Shown here: piece after piece, positions 27,661 to 37,412 of the stretch
Layout of the letters: each line of letters starts with the position of its first letter
Position numbering within the stretch: the stretch's first letter is position 1
DNA from: JADLHS01 sp020848635
GTDB taxonomy: Bacteria > Verrucomicrobiota > Verrucomicrobiia > Limisphaerales > JADLHS01
DNA length: 64,000 nucleotides
Direction: 5' to 3'
NCBI GenBank assembly: GCA_037044975.1
Contig: JBAOIL010000030.1
Coordinates: 310,001 to 374,000 of the forward strand
Program-made: the position numbers and the translations under genes
The notes under the pieces: generated by a model
Database searches by the model: none
The model's input: the letters and a program-made list of their open reading frames with translations, nothing else
What the model was told of the DNA's origin: nothing

Positions 27661-30600
27661 GAGCGTGTGCCGCGCCGGAAGCGCCGGCTCCGGTCACGAA
27701 GGAAGTATCCAAAGTGCCGTTGGAATTCAGACGCGCCACGCATTTGCGGGCCACACCCGCCACCGTGGTGAACGACCCGGCGATGACGAGCTTGTCGTCA
27801 GGCTCAACCACCACATCATGAACCGCGCTGTTGAGCCCGGTGATGCTCACGTTGAAATTGGTATCCAGCGAACCATCGGTGTTCAAGCGCGCAATGCCGC
27901 TGCGCGCCACCCCGCCCACCGCGGTCAACCCCTGGCCGTGAATGATGATCTTGCCATCGGATTGCAGTTTGAATCCCAGCGGCAGGCTGAAGCTGAAGGA
28001 GTTGGTGAACGTGGCGTCGTAAGTGCCGTTCGTATAGAGCCGCGCCACCTTGGCCTGCGCCACGCCCGCCACGCTGTTGAAGTAGCCGCCGATCAGAATT
28101 TTCCCGTCCGGCTGCAAAGCCACGGTAGTCACCGACTGATCAAGGGCGGCGGGGACAAGATTCGTGTCTGTCGAGCCATCGGCATTCAAGCGCGCGAGGT
28201 TGGTGCGGGCCAGGCCATTTACGCTCGTGAAAAAGCCGCCGACGAGCACCTTGCCATCGGGCTGCACGGCAAAAGCGTTCTTGCCGCCGCCGCCATCGGC
28301 ATAACCATTGGCACTCAACACCGGCTGCGGTTGCAGCGTCCCGGCATTGTCATAGAACGTCAGGCCGTAGCGGGTGCTGCCGCCGGCCGTATTGAAATAG
28401 CCCCCGAGCGCAAAACCGCCACCGGCCAAGCCCACCGCCGGAATCGGCGCGGTATTCACTGTCACCATGGGTGAATCCACGGACAGATCAGCGTTGAGCC
28501 GGACGAAGTTGGTGCGCGGTTGACCGCCAAAGAAGTTGAACCCACCGGTCAACAGCACCTTGTTATTGGCGTCGAGGGTCACGGTCTTCACATAGGGCGT
28601 GCTGCCGCTGATGGTGATCGAGGCGACGTAGCTGGTGTCCACCGTCCCGGCGGCATTGCCGATGCCGTTGGTGCTGGAATAAACGCTCAGCCCGGCGGGC
28701 GCACTGGTGATGGAGTTGAATGCATTGGCCGTGACCACGTCGTAGAGCGCGATGTCACCGAGCGAAACATTGGCCACGGTCAGCAAGTTGGAGATGGCCC
28801 CGAAGATATTTGTGCCGTTCTTGCGCCACTGCCAGGTGATGGGCGTCGCGCCCGTTGCCGTCGCTGAGAAGTTGGTGGTGGTGCCCGCCAGCATCGCCCG
28901 CCCGACTGGCTGGCTGGTGATTTGCACGTCGCCCAAAATTGTCAGCGTGGCGCTGGCGCTGGCATTGGTGCCGGAGGCGTTGCTAACCACCACATCATAA
29001 TTGCCCGCCGCCGAGTCGGGAACATTGGTCAAAATTAGCGTGACGTTGGTCGCCCCGGCGATGTTGCCCCCGTTGAATCGCCATTGGTAACTGAGCGGTG
29101 AACTGCCGGTGGCATTCACGGTGAAGGTGGCGTTGGTGCCCCGGTTGACCGTTTGGGAAGCCGGCGGGAACTGGACGGCCAGCCCCGGCATGTAGAGCTG
29201 GATGCGCCGCACGCCGTTGAACCCGGACGTGCCCAGCAAAGCGCTGCCGTCCGCCAGCAGCAGGATGGAGTTGATCGAACCGCCGCCGGTGGTGGCGAAA
29301 GGTGACGTGAAGCTGGTGTTCAGCGTGCCATCCTCATTCAGCATGGCGATGTAGTTGATATTGGTGCCATTGACGGCGGTGAAATTGCCGCCTACGACAA
29401 TCTTGCCGTCCGGCAAGGTCACCACGGACAACACGGAGTTGTTGAACGGCACGGCAAAACTGTTGCTGGAACCGTCGGCACTGCGTCGGCGCAACAAGCT
29501 GCCACCGACCGGAGAAGGCGCGTAATAAATGCGGTCATCCTGGGCCACAAAAACTTTGCCGGCAAAGACGTTGGTATCCACCGGGGTAGCACCGGTGCCA
29601 TCGCTGTTCGCTTTGCGCAGGCCATCGCCATTCGCGCCATACCAAATCGTGCCATTGGTTTGCTGGGCCATGCCCCAGAAGCCATTGTTGCTGCTGCTAA
29701 TCTGGCTGAACGTGTTATCCACCGTGCCATCGGCGTTGTAGCGGGTGATGTAACCAATTGGCCCGGCAATATCCTGCGCCCGCAACGCCAGGAATTTTCC
29801 GCCCGGCTGCGCGATAATTTTGGAAATGTTGTTGGTGTTCGCCGGACGGAACGCGGTATCCAGGACGCCGTTCGGCAGAAAGCGAACCAAGTTGATGAAA
29901 TTGGGCGCCACCGGACCGATGCCCGCAAACGAACCGCCGACCACGAAGCTGCCATCCGTCAGCGTGGCAATCGTGCGGAAGCCCGGCTCGTTGAAACCCA
30001 TCGGCATGAGACTGGTGAGATGACTGACCTGCAACGTGGTCAGGTTGAGCTTCGTGATGACATTCAAGCCGAGATAATCTTCAAACCAGCCGCCCGCGAC
30101 AAAGGTGCCGTCCGGCAAGGCCGCCACGTCTAAAATGGGGCGCACGTTGGTAAACGTGATGTCCGAGCGCAGGATGCCCGGCCCGATTACCGTCACCTGC
30201 ACCGGCGCGCTCACGGTGCTGCCGTAGGCATTGGAGATCGCCACGTAATACATGCCGTTTTGCGAGATTTGCCCGCTGGCCACGCTGAAGGTTTGATTCG
30301 TCGCCCCGGCGATATTGGTGCTGGTGTTCACCCATTGATAGCGGAGCGGCTCCGTGCCATCCACCCCGACGGTCAGCGACAACGGCTGGCCCAAGAACAC
30401 CGTCACCGGCAGCGGTTGCTGGGTGACGATGGGCGCACGCAACACGGTCAAGGTCGCCACCGAACTCGTCACCGTGCCATAGGCATTGGTGATGACCACG
30501 AAATAACTTCCATCGTTCGTGCGGGTGGACTGGGTGATGAACAGGTCTTCGCCATTCGCCCCGCTGATGACGCTGCTGTTGGTCAACGCCAGGCCGCCGA

Positions 30601-31891
30601 AATACCACTGGAAACCTAACGGCAGCGAACCCGCCACCTCCAGATTGAAGCTGCTCAGAGTGTTGTTGGAAACGACGAGACTGGCGGGTGGCAACGTGAT
30701 GATCGGCGCGCCGTTGACCGTCACGGCCACGCTCTGGCTGACGTCGCTGCCGTAATCATTCCAAACCGTGAGTTGATAACCGGCCATGTCCACGGCATCC
30801 ACGCCCGTCAACGTCAGCGTGGCCGTGTCCGCTCCACTGACGCCCGCACCGTTGAACAATGGCTCTCCATTTTTTAACCAGCGATAACTCAGCGGCCCGC
30901 TGCCCGTGACCGTGGCGGTGTAAGCGACGGACGTTCCCGCATTCACTGTCTGGCCCGCCGGCGTCGGCTGGCCGGTGATGACCGGCGGCGTATTGGTTTC
31001 AAACGTCGGGGCTGACAGCACGATGCCGTTGTCACCCACCATCACCAACTGGCCATTGCCCGAGGCGACCCCGCGCAGGTCGTAGGTGCTGTTCGCCACT
31101 TCCGCCACCCAGTTGGTGGTGTCGGTGGAACTCAAAACCGTCGCGCCATCCGCAAACGAACCGCGCGTGCCAACCGCCACAAAACGTCCGCCGCCGTAGC
31201 CGATGCCAAATCCGGTCGAGGTCAGGCTTTGTGGGCGTGAGGTCCAGGTCTGGCCATTGGCGGAGACATTGATATTGAAATTGTTGCCCACCGCAACAAA
31301 CCGGCCGTTGCCAAAGGTAATCGCCACCATCTGGCTCGGCCCGCTGCTGCTGACCCAATCGGTGCCGTTGGTTGAATATCGCACGACCCCGTTGCCACCG
31401 ACGGCAAAGCCCACCAGCACAAACCGGTCGTTGCCATAGGCGATGCCGGAAAGCGTGCCGCTGCCGTTGTTGAAGGAACGATCCTCCCAGTTGATGCCGT
31501 TGGTGGACGTTACCACCGCCCCGCCCACGCCCACCGCCGCAAATCGGCCTGCGCCGTAAGTGATGGCGTTGAATGTGGCATTCGTCGGCGAATCCCGGCG
31601 TTTCCAGGCGATACCGTCCACCGAGGTTTCAATCATACCGTTGTTGCCCACGGCCACAAACAAGCCTTGCCCAAAAGCCACGCCATAGGCATGGGGCGCG
31701 GTGTTTTCACTATTGATGTAGTCGGGGGCGCCCGCCGTCCAGTTCACGAGATTGGTCGTGACGAGCCGGTTCGTGATGCCCACCACCACAAAGCGGCCAT
31801 TGCCCTGCGCCACGCTGTAAAGCGAGCCGATGGCCGCCGTAGTAGGCGCTGGTGTTCGGCGCGAGATACGAGCCGCCGACGGTATCGCCAA
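27533..31891 (-). CDS. Open segment 4 of the broken giant gene (propeller, Ig-like and delta-60 repeats)
   Basis: The longest open piece, 1452 codons. It holds further propeller repeats, about five Ig-like domains and two blocks of delta-60 repeats. The first 25 and last 30 or so residues are out of frame with the ancestral protein. If the frameshifts are real, this piece has no signal peptide and no visible ribosome binding site. Confidence 0.6.
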   Translation of the reverse strand: MAIPSAARISRRTPAPTTAAIGSLYSVAQGNGRFVVVGITNRLVTTNLVNWTAGAPDYINSENTAPHAYGVAFGQGLFVAVGNNGMIETSVDGIAWKRRDSPTNATFNAITYGAGRFAAVGVGGAVVTSTNGINWEDRSFNNGSGTLSGIAYGNDRFVLVGFAVGGNGVVRYSTNGTDWVSSSGPSQMVAITFGNGRFVAVGNNFNINVSANGQTWTSRPQSLTSTGFGIGYGGGRFVAVGTRGSFADGATVLSSTDTTNWVAEVANSTYDLRGVASGNGQLVMVGDNGIVLSAPTFETNTPPVITGQPTPAGQTVNAGTSVAYTATVTGSGPLSYRWLKNGEPLFNGAGVSGADTATLTLTGVDAVDMAGYQLTVWNDYGSDVSQSVAVTVNGAPIITLPPASLVVSNNTLSSFNLEVAGSLPLGFQWYFGGLALTNSSVISGANGEDLFITQSTRTNDGSYFVVITNAYGTVTSSVATLTVLRAPIVTQQPLPVTVFLGQPLSLTVGVDGTEPLRYQWVNTSTNIAGATNQTFSVASGQISQNGMYYVAISNAYGSTVSAPVQVTVIGPGILRSDITFTNVRPILDVAALPDGTFVAGGWFEDYLGLNVITKLNLTTLQVSHLTSLMPMGFNEPGFRTIATLTDGSFVVGGSFAGIGPVAPNFINLVRFLPNGVLDTAFRPANTNNISKIIAQPGGKFLALRAQDIAGPIGYITRYNADGTVDNTFSQISSSNNGFWGMAQQTNGTIWYGANGDGLRKANSDGTGATPVDTNVFAGKVFVAQDDRIYYAPSPVGGSLLRRRSADGSSNSFAVPFNNSVLSVVTLPDGKIVVGGNFTAVNGTNINYIAMLNEDGTLNTSFTSPFATTGGGSINSILLLADGSALLGTSGFNGVRRIQLYMPGLAVQFPPASQTVNRGTNATFTVNATGSSPLSYQWRFNGGNIAGATNVTLILTNVPDSAAGNYDVVVSNASGTNASASATLTILGDVQITSQPVGRAMLAGTTTNFSATATGATPITWQWRKNGTNIFGAISNLLTVANVSLGDIALYDVVTANAFNSITSAPAGLSVYSSTNGIGNAAGTVDTSYVASITISGSTPYVKTVTLDANNKVLLTGGFNFFGGQPRTNFVRLNADLSVDSPMVTVNTAPIPAVGLAGGGFALGGYFNTAGGSTRYGLTFYDNAGTLQPQPVLSANGYADGGGGKNAFAVQPDGKVLVGGFFTSVNGLARTNLARLNADGSTDTNLVPAALDQSVTTVALQPDGKILIGGYFNSVAGVAQAKVARLYTNGTYDATFTNSFSFSLPLGFKLQSDGKIIIHGQGLTAVGGVARSGIARLNTDGSLDTNFNVSITGLNSAVHDVVVEPDDKLVIAGSFTTVAGVARKCVARLNSNGTLDTSFVTGAGASGAAHAREFRGAPARRRLSHRRQFQRLRYFELSGLRSPKRSTHPAAGP

Positions 31892-31953
31892 AGCCCATGC
31901 CGCTTTTCACATTGAGTTGGTAGCCCCCGTCCAAACTTTGGGGGTAGTTGGCG

Positions 31954-33723
31954 TCATAGCGGGGCTTTTTGATGGCAAAAGGATGACCAATGGGAACTTG
32001 CTTCCAAGTGGCTGCTGCCATTGGTGCTGACCAGAAACGAATAGCCATCCGCCGGGAACGCAAAAAAGCCGGGTGTATAATCACCGCCCCGAACATAGCC
32101 GATGCGGTTGGTCACCCCGGAGGTTCGGGCCGTCCAGGTGATGGAATCAGGCGAGGTCAGAATCGTGCCATTATCCCCGCCGACGATGAACAAAAAGCCC
32201 GACTGCAGCGCCCCGGAGCCAGCCGTGTAAAGATTGTTGGCCGTGCCGCTGGAGCGCACCAGCCAATTCGTGATCCCCGCCGGAGTGAGAATGGTTCCCC
32301 CGGTGCCGACCACCACCGTCACGCCGGAATTATATGTTGCATCCAGCAAATCCGCTGATGTCACCGGCGGCACCAGCTTCCAGCTATCTGTCGCCTGGTC
32401 GTAATTCACAATCGTGCCCTGGTCACCGACCACCAAAGTTGCCGGGGCTACCAGAATCCGCCTCAGCGCATTGGTCGTGGGCGAATCGGCGGGGGTAAAA
32501 TAGATCGAACCTTGGGCGGAGTTCACAAACCGCGTCTCAATGACGCCATTCTGGCCGACCCGTACCCGGCGCGTCCGCCCCTTCCCGTCCACGAATACAG
32601 CTTCATCGTTGAAGGGCGTGTAGGCCGGCGCAATGACACCCCCATTCTGCACGGCAGCGGGCATATTGGCGGAACGAATCGTCCAAGCCCGTCCGTCTGC
32701 TGAACTTTGAATGTGGCTGCCCACGGCCACAAAAACCCCGTTGCCGTAAGCGACGCTGCGAATGGAATCGCTCAGGCCATTGGCATACTGCCAGTTCAGG
32801 CCATTCGTGGAAAACGCGGGCGGATAAATAGAGCTGGTGCCCGCCACGAACAGATTCGTCCGGCCCACCACGCTCGTCACCGTATAGCTGGCGGGCATAT
32901 TGGTCGCCGTCTGATCGCTGCCGGTCGAATTCGTGAAAGTGAGGCAGCGGTTGACCCCACCAATCACCCAGCGCCCGGCGGCATAGGCCGCGCTGCTCAG
33001 GGCCGTGGTGCTGTTGGTGCGCGGAGTGTTCCACGTTGCCCCGTCCGCCGAAGTTTGGAACCGGCCCGTGGAGCCAAATAGAATGAATTGGCCATTCGCA
33101 TAATCCACCCCGGTAAAACTTTGTCCCGCCGCCGCACCCGCCACGGAAATCCAATTGCTGCCATCCGCCGAGGAGAAAGCCGTGCCATTCGTATGCACCG
33201 CGATGAATTGGCTATTGCCAAAGACCACGCTATTGAAAGGGTGATTTATCGAACTCAAATCCCAGCTCGTGCCGTTCGCCGAGGTCATCAGCCAATTGGT
33301 GCCCACGGCCACAAACAGACCGTTGCCAAAGGCCACATCGCGCAATTCCTTGCGGACGGCCGTCACCGGGGCGTTCGCCCAATTCGTGCCATCCAGGGAA
33401 GTTGCAATCGTGCCGCCGTGTCCTACCGCCACGAAACGCCCGTTGCCATACGTAACCGCATTCAGATAGCGGCCACCGCCGGAGGGGGCACGCCACTCCA
33501 CCGAGCCGGAACCCACAAAATTGCTCATGGCAAAATCCGCCGCCAGCCGGTAAGTGATCGTGGTTCCGGCATTCAAGACGCTGCCCGTAGAAGCCATCAC
33601 GCCGTTGGCGATCACGCCGTTGGTCAAATAATAAGCATTGGGCGTCAACCACGCGACATTCCCGCTGCCATCCACGGCCCACGGAGAGGCCGCCGCCGGT
33701 AATCGTAATCGCCCCCGCTTCAT
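31954..33723 (-). CDS. Open segment 2 of the broken giant gene (propeller repeats)
   Basis: This frame carries the N-terminal propeller repeats, each about 45 residues with a GNGxFVAVG core and a TSxDGxxW block. It is not an independent gene: no ribosome binding site lies at its apparent start, and its sequence continues smoothly from the signal-peptide segment upstream. The last 15 or so residues are out of frame. Confidence 0.6.
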   Translation of the reverse strand: MKRGRLRLPAAASPWAVDGSGNVAWLTPNAYYLTNGVIANGVMASTGSVLNAGTTITYRLAADFAMSNFVGSGSVEWRAPSGGGRYLNAVTYGNGRFVAVGHGGTIATSLDGTNWANAPVTAVRKELRDVAFGNGLFVAVGTNWLMTSANGTSWDLSSINHPFNSVVFGNSQFIAVHTNGTAFSSADGSNWISVAGAAAGQSFTGVDYANGQFILFGSTGRFQTSADGATWNTPRTNSTTALSSAAYAAGRWVIGGVNRCLTFTNSTGSDQTATNMPASYTVTSVVGRTNLFVAGTSSIYPPAFSTNGLNWQYANGLSDSIRSVAYGNGVFVAVGSHIQSSADGRAWTIRSANMPAAVQNGGVIAPAYTPFNDEAVFVDGKGRTRRVRVGQNGVIETRFVNSAQGSIYFTPADSPTTNALRRILVAPATLVVGDQGTIVNYDQATDSWKLVPPVTSADLLDATYNSGVTVVVGTGGTILTPAGITNWLVRSSGTANNLYTAGSGALQSGFLFIVGGDNGTILTSPDSITWTARTSGVTNRIGYVRGGDYTPGFFAFPADGYSFLVSTNGSSHLEASSHWSSFCHQKAPL

Positions 33724-33970
33724 TGACGCGCAGAAAGACGGAGGTAAACGGCTGCTCCGGCAAATTCGAAGCCCCCGAAATACTCAGGAAGATCGTTCCT
33801 GCATAGCCTCCGGCATAAGGCATAACCGCCGACGCGGAAAGGAGGCTCGAAAAAAGGGCTAGCAGAACGCCGGCATGGATAGGCCGGGACTGCTGCCGCC
33901 GGAGGAAAAATGGCGCGCGACAAAGTGAGCTTAAGCAGCTGATTAATGCCATAATACGGATCATTGGTTT

Positions 33971-33978
33971 TCTCCTTA
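33971..33978 (-). promoter_or_regulatory. Ribosome binding site fixing the giant-gene start
   Basis: TAAGGAGA sits six bases before the ATG at 33964. It is one of the best Shine-Dalgarno matches in the window. It selects this ATG over the upstream in-frame start at 34045. Confidence 0.75.
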
Positions 33979-34016
33979 CATCAAAATTGTCACTGTGGTT
34001 AGTGACGAAGATGAGA

Positions 34017-34045
34017 ATCATAAGTAACCTAATAATGGATGTCAA
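34017..34045 (-). promoter_or_regulatory. Strong sigma70-type promoter of the giant secreted gene
   Basis: TTGACA (34045-34040), a 17-base spacer and TATGAT (34022-34017) lie on the minus strand, 52 bases before the start codon. Both hexamers and the spacing are near ideal. Confidence 0.75.
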
Positions 34046-34314
34046 ACATTTGACGCGACACCATTGGACGGATGGACGGCCCCAGCGGAGAGTATCTTGA
34101 AACGCATCGCCCTCGTCTGACGAAAAGCGCTAACTGCGGTCAGCCAAACGCAAAGTATGATCAGCCACGAACGCTTCGTTTCCGAGGCACGCGATGGGTT
34201 CAGTCAGTTGGAAGGTGCTAACTGCTTTATCACCTAACATGGCGAGAACCAGATGCGGACACCGGAACAACTCCTCGTTGCTTCGGCAACAGCTACATCT
34301 GTGAGCTGAGCATT
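34046..34314. other. Intergenic region downstream of alaS
   Basis: About 270 bases between the alaS stop and the giant-gene promoter. No coding region, tRNA-like cloverleaf or clear terminator hairpin was recognised. Confidence 0.4.
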
Positions 34315-37194
34315 TTACCCGAGCAAACTCACTACCTTCGCGAGCGCCTCATCCAGCTTGCTGGCATCCCTGCCGCCGCCGCGGGCGTTGTCGGGCTTGC
34401 CGCCACCCTTGCCCCCGACGATGGGCGCGATCTGCTGGATGATTTTGCCGGCCTGCACTTTGGCGGTGAAGCCGGTCGAGACGGTGGCGATGAGCGTGAC
34501 CGCGCCGTTGCCGCAGCCCCCCAGAACCACCACACCCTCGAACCGCCCTTTCAGAGCGTCCGCGGTCGCCTGCAGGAACTCGCCGTTTGCATCGCCGAGG
34601 TTGTGGGTGATGAGCGGAATGTCATCCACGACTTGAATCCGTTCCAGCAGTTCGCTCGCGGCGTTCGAGGCATTGCGGAGCAGTGCGATCTGGACTTCCT
34701 TCTCCAACGCCTTCTGCTGCGCCAGCAAGCCTTCGATCTTCTTTTCCAGTTCGTGGATGGGCGAATTTACCCTGACCGCGACGGACTTGATCAACTCACG
34801 ATCCAACCTCATCGCGTCATAAGCGGTGAGGCCGGCGACGGCTTCGATGCGGCGGACGCCGGCGGCGATGGCGCTTTCGCCGATGATGCGGAACAGACCG
34901 ATCTCGCCAGTGGCGCGGGTGTGCGTGCCGCCACAGAGTTCCATCGAGTAGCCGTCCAGCTTCCCGGCCCCGCCGCCGATTTGGACGACGCGGACGGTAT
35001 CGCCGTATTTGTCCCCGAAGAATTGCATCACGTCCTTGCGGTGCTTTACTTCAGCGTGCGGGACTTCGGTCCACGCGACCCCGGCATTTTCGACGATGCG
35101 TTCATTGACGAGTTTCTCAATGTCAGCAACCTGGGCGGGCGTAAGCGGCGCACTGTTGAAATCGAAGGTCAGCTTGTCCGGGCCGACGAAGGAGCCTTTC
35201 TGCGACGCTTCCTGACTTGCGACTTCGTGCAAGGCCCAATGCAGCAAATGCGTGACGGTGTGGTGGCGTTGGATGGCATTGCGCCGGGAGGGGTCAACCG
35301 CCAACAGGACGGAACTCCCGACGAGCGGAATATCGTCTGCCGACGGAACCCCAGACTTATCCGGCCGCGCTGCCGCCTGAAGGTGGTGTTCCGATTCGAT
35401 GAAGTGCAGGAAGGTGTGGCCGGACTTTTGGGTGTTGGTGATGTGCCAGAGCTGGCCGCTCCCGGTCAACTCGCCGGTGTCGCCAACCTGGCCGCCCATC
35501 TCGGCGTAGCAGGGGCTGGCGTCGAGAATGACCGCGGTCTTGTCCTTGAGGGATACGACTTCCAGGACCTTGGCTGGCGCTGCGAGGTTGTCAAAGCCGA
35601 CGAACTTCGTAGGGGTCTTGGTCTGAATTTGTGACAGCTCGATGACTTGGGTCACGCGGACACTGCGCGACAGCTCGCGCGCTTTGTCCATCAGACTATT
35701 GAAGCCGGCTTTGTCCACTGTCAAACCGCGCTCCCGCGCCATCAATTCGGTGAGGTCGAGCGGAAAGCCGTAGGTGTCGTAGAGTTGAAAGGCGAAGTCC
35801 CCGGAAATGCTGTTTGCGAGTTTTCGTTCGTTGGAACGGGAACCCGGGACCATTGGCGCTTTGGCAAACGAAACATATTCTTCAAACAACTGGATTCCGC
35901 GGTCCAGGGTCTTGTTAAACGCCTCCTCTTCGGTCCGGATGACCGCCTGTACGTGCTTCTTTTTGGTGCGAATTTCGGGAAACACATCGCCCATGGTTTC
36001 GGCCAGCACGTCCACGAGCTTGTAGAAAAACGGTTCGTGGAAGCCGAGCGTACGCCCATAGCGGACGGCGCGGCGGAGGATGCGCCGCAAAACGTAGTTG
36101 CGATCGTTGTTGCCGGGCTGGATCCCGTCGGCAATGGCGAAGGAGAGCGTGCGGATGTGATCGGCAATGACGCGAAAAGCAATGTCCACCTTTTCCTGTT
36201 CGGTCCGGCCGGTCGTGCCGGCGGTCGGGAGGGTGGACTCATATTTCCGGCCGCTCATTGGTTCCAAGGCGTCGAAGAGCGGACGGAAAATGTCCGTTTC
36301 ATAGTTCGAGACGGCCCGCGTGAAGTCAGTGAAGCCGCGCGTGTTCTGGATGATGCCGCTGACGCGCTCGAAGCCCATGCCGGTATCCACATGCTGGGCG
36401 GGCAGGGGAGTGAACGTGCCGTCCGGGTTCGCGTTGAACTGGATGAAGACGAGATTCCAAATCTCGATGCACTCGGCGCTGCCTTTGTTCACCAGGCTGC
36501 CTTTGGTGTCTCCCTGTGGCGTGAGATCCACATGCAGCTCGGAGCACGGCCCGCACGGTCCGGTGTCGCCCATCATCCAGAAGTTGTCTTTCTTGTTGCC
36601 GGGGACGATGTGCACTTTGGGATCGCAGCCCGCCGCAGTGAATTTCTTCGCCCAGTACATCGCCGCTTCCTGATCGGCCATCTCGAACGGCGACGCATGC
36701 TCCGTTGGCGGAATGTAAGTCGGCGAGGTCATCGCCAAGACGACGACCTGTTCGAGTTCCTGTTGCCACTTGGCTTCCCAGCCCGGCTGGCCGTGGTAGG
36801 GACAGAACACCGTGGCATAGAGCCGCTGGGGGGGGAAGTGCCACGTCCGGACGACCAACTCCCACGCCCACTCGATGGCGTCATGCTTGAAGTAGTCGCC
36901 GAAGGACCAGTTGCCCAGCATCTCGAAGAAAGTGTGGTGATAGGTGTCGAGGCCGACATCGTCGAGATCATTGTGTTTGCCGCCGGCGCGGATGCATTTC
37001 TGGGTGTCGGCTGCGCGACCCGGTGTGTAGGGGCACTGCGTCTGGCCAAGGAAAATGGGCACAAACTGGTTCATGCCGGCATTTGTGAACAGCAGGTTCG
37101 GCGAGTCCGGCATCAGCGAGGACGATGGAACGATGGTGTGGTGCTTCGACTTGAAGAAGTCGAGGAACGATTGGCGGATCTGGGTTGATGTCAT
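34315..37194 (-). CDS. alaS: Alanyl-tRNA synthetase
   Basis: The product charges tRNA-Ala and edits mischarged Ser or Gly. The start at 37194 gives MTSTQIRQSFLDFFKSKHHT, the standard AlaRS opening; 25 codons of open frame upstream lack similarity. Class II catalytic blocks are present (NAGMNQFVPIFLG, HHTFFEMLGNWSFGDYFK). The editing-site zinc ligands are HHTVTH (from residue 643) and CGGTHTRATGEIG (C754). The C-terminal C-Ala domain ends with the glycine-rich GGKGGGKPDNARGGG block. At 959 residues it is longer than the roughly 875 usual in E. coli, with additions in the catalytic half. Confidence 0.97.
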   Translation of the reverse strand: MTSTQIRQSFLDFFKSKHHTIVPSSSLMPDSPNLLFTNAGMNQFVPIFLGQTQCPYTPGRAADTQKCIRAGGKHNDLDDVGLDTYHHTFFEMLGNWSFGDYFKHDAIEWAWELVVRTWHFPPQRLYATVFCPYHGQPGWEAKWQQELEQVVVLAMTSPTYIPPTEHASPFEMADQEAAMYWAKKFTAAGCDPKVHIVPGNKKDNFWMMGDTGPCGPCSELHVDLTPQGDTKGSLVNKGSAECIEIWNLVFIQFNANPDGTFTPLPAQHVDTGMGFERVSGIIQNTRGFTDFTRAVSNYETDIFRPLFDALEPMSGRKYESTLPTAGTTGRTEQEKVDIAFRVIADHIRTLSFAIADGIQPGNNDRNYVLRRILRRAVRYGRTLGFHEPFFYKLVDVLAETMGDVFPEIRTKKKHVQAVIRTEEEAFNKTLDRGIQLFEEYVSFAKAPMVPGSRSNERKLANSISGDFAFQLYDTYGFPLDLTELMARERGLTVDKAGFNSLMDKARELSRSVRVTQVIELSQIQTKTPTKFVGFDNLAAPAKVLEVVSLKDKTAVILDASPCYAEMGGQVGDTGELTGSGQLWHITNTQKSGHTFLHFIESEHHLQAAARPDKSGVPSADDIPLVGSSVLLAVDPSRRNAIQRHHTVTHLLHWALHEVASQEASQKGSFVGPDKLTFDFNSAPLTPAQVADIEKLVNERIVENAGVAWTEVPHAEVKHRKDVMQFFGDKYGDTVRVVQIGGGAGKLDGYSMELCGGTHTRATGEIGLFRIIGESAIAAGVRRIEAVAGLTAYDAMRLDRELIKSVAVRVNSPIHELEKKIEGLLAQQKALEKEVQIALLRNASNAASELLERIQVVDDIPLITHNLGDANGEFLQATADALKGRFEGVVVLGGCGNGAVTLIATVSTGFTAKVQAGKIIQQIAPIVGGKGGGKPDNARGGGRDASKLDEALAKVVSLLG

Positions 37195-37412
37195 GGCAAA
37201 AGTTACCGGTTGCGGGTTGAAGTTCGAAAGTTGAGGGGGCGCACGTATTGGCAAACCTGCAATTTGCAACCTTCAACCCGCAACCGTTGAAAATCAGGCG
37301 GCGCAGTTTAACCCAACTGGACGGCGCGAGGCGAGCCGAAGTTTTGGTGCGGATCCGGGCGGTGGCCTTGGTCGGGGCGTCCCGCGCCCAGCTTGGACCG
37401 GGCCATGCCAGC

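Larger units (their letters stand above)
26890..33964 (-). pseudogene. Giant secreted beta-propeller / Ig / delta-60 repeat protein, four frameshifts
   Basis: Reassembled, this gene would encode about 2,350 residues. The start at 33964 is fixed by a TAAGGAGA ribosome binding site and a strong promoter upstream. After a signal sequence come kelch/BNR-like propeller repeats (GRFVAVGHGGTIATS, NGLFVAVGTNWLMTS). Several Ig-like domains follow (APIITLPPASLVVSNN, YQWRFNGGNIAGATN), then delta-60 repeats (LQPDGKVLVGGFFTSVNG, LQPDGKILIGGYFNSVAG). Near the C-terminus is a calcium-loop region (NDDPDGDGLMNVVEFAMGTNP). Frame changes fall near 33694, 32010, 31834 and 27670. Each is a one-base gain (or two-base loss) in the same direction, mostly at GG/CC runs. 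It may be a true pseudogene, or a real gene with sequencing errors. Confidence 0.8.

Noticed and set aside
27533..33723. Programmed ribosomal frameshifting in the giant gene
   Set aside because: Four shifts of the same kind without slippery heptamers or nearby stops make decay or sequencing error more likely.
34603..37188. Two long plus-strand frames (343 and 513 codons) opposite alaS
   Set aside because: Antisense shadows of alaS with no signal, motif or ribosome binding site.
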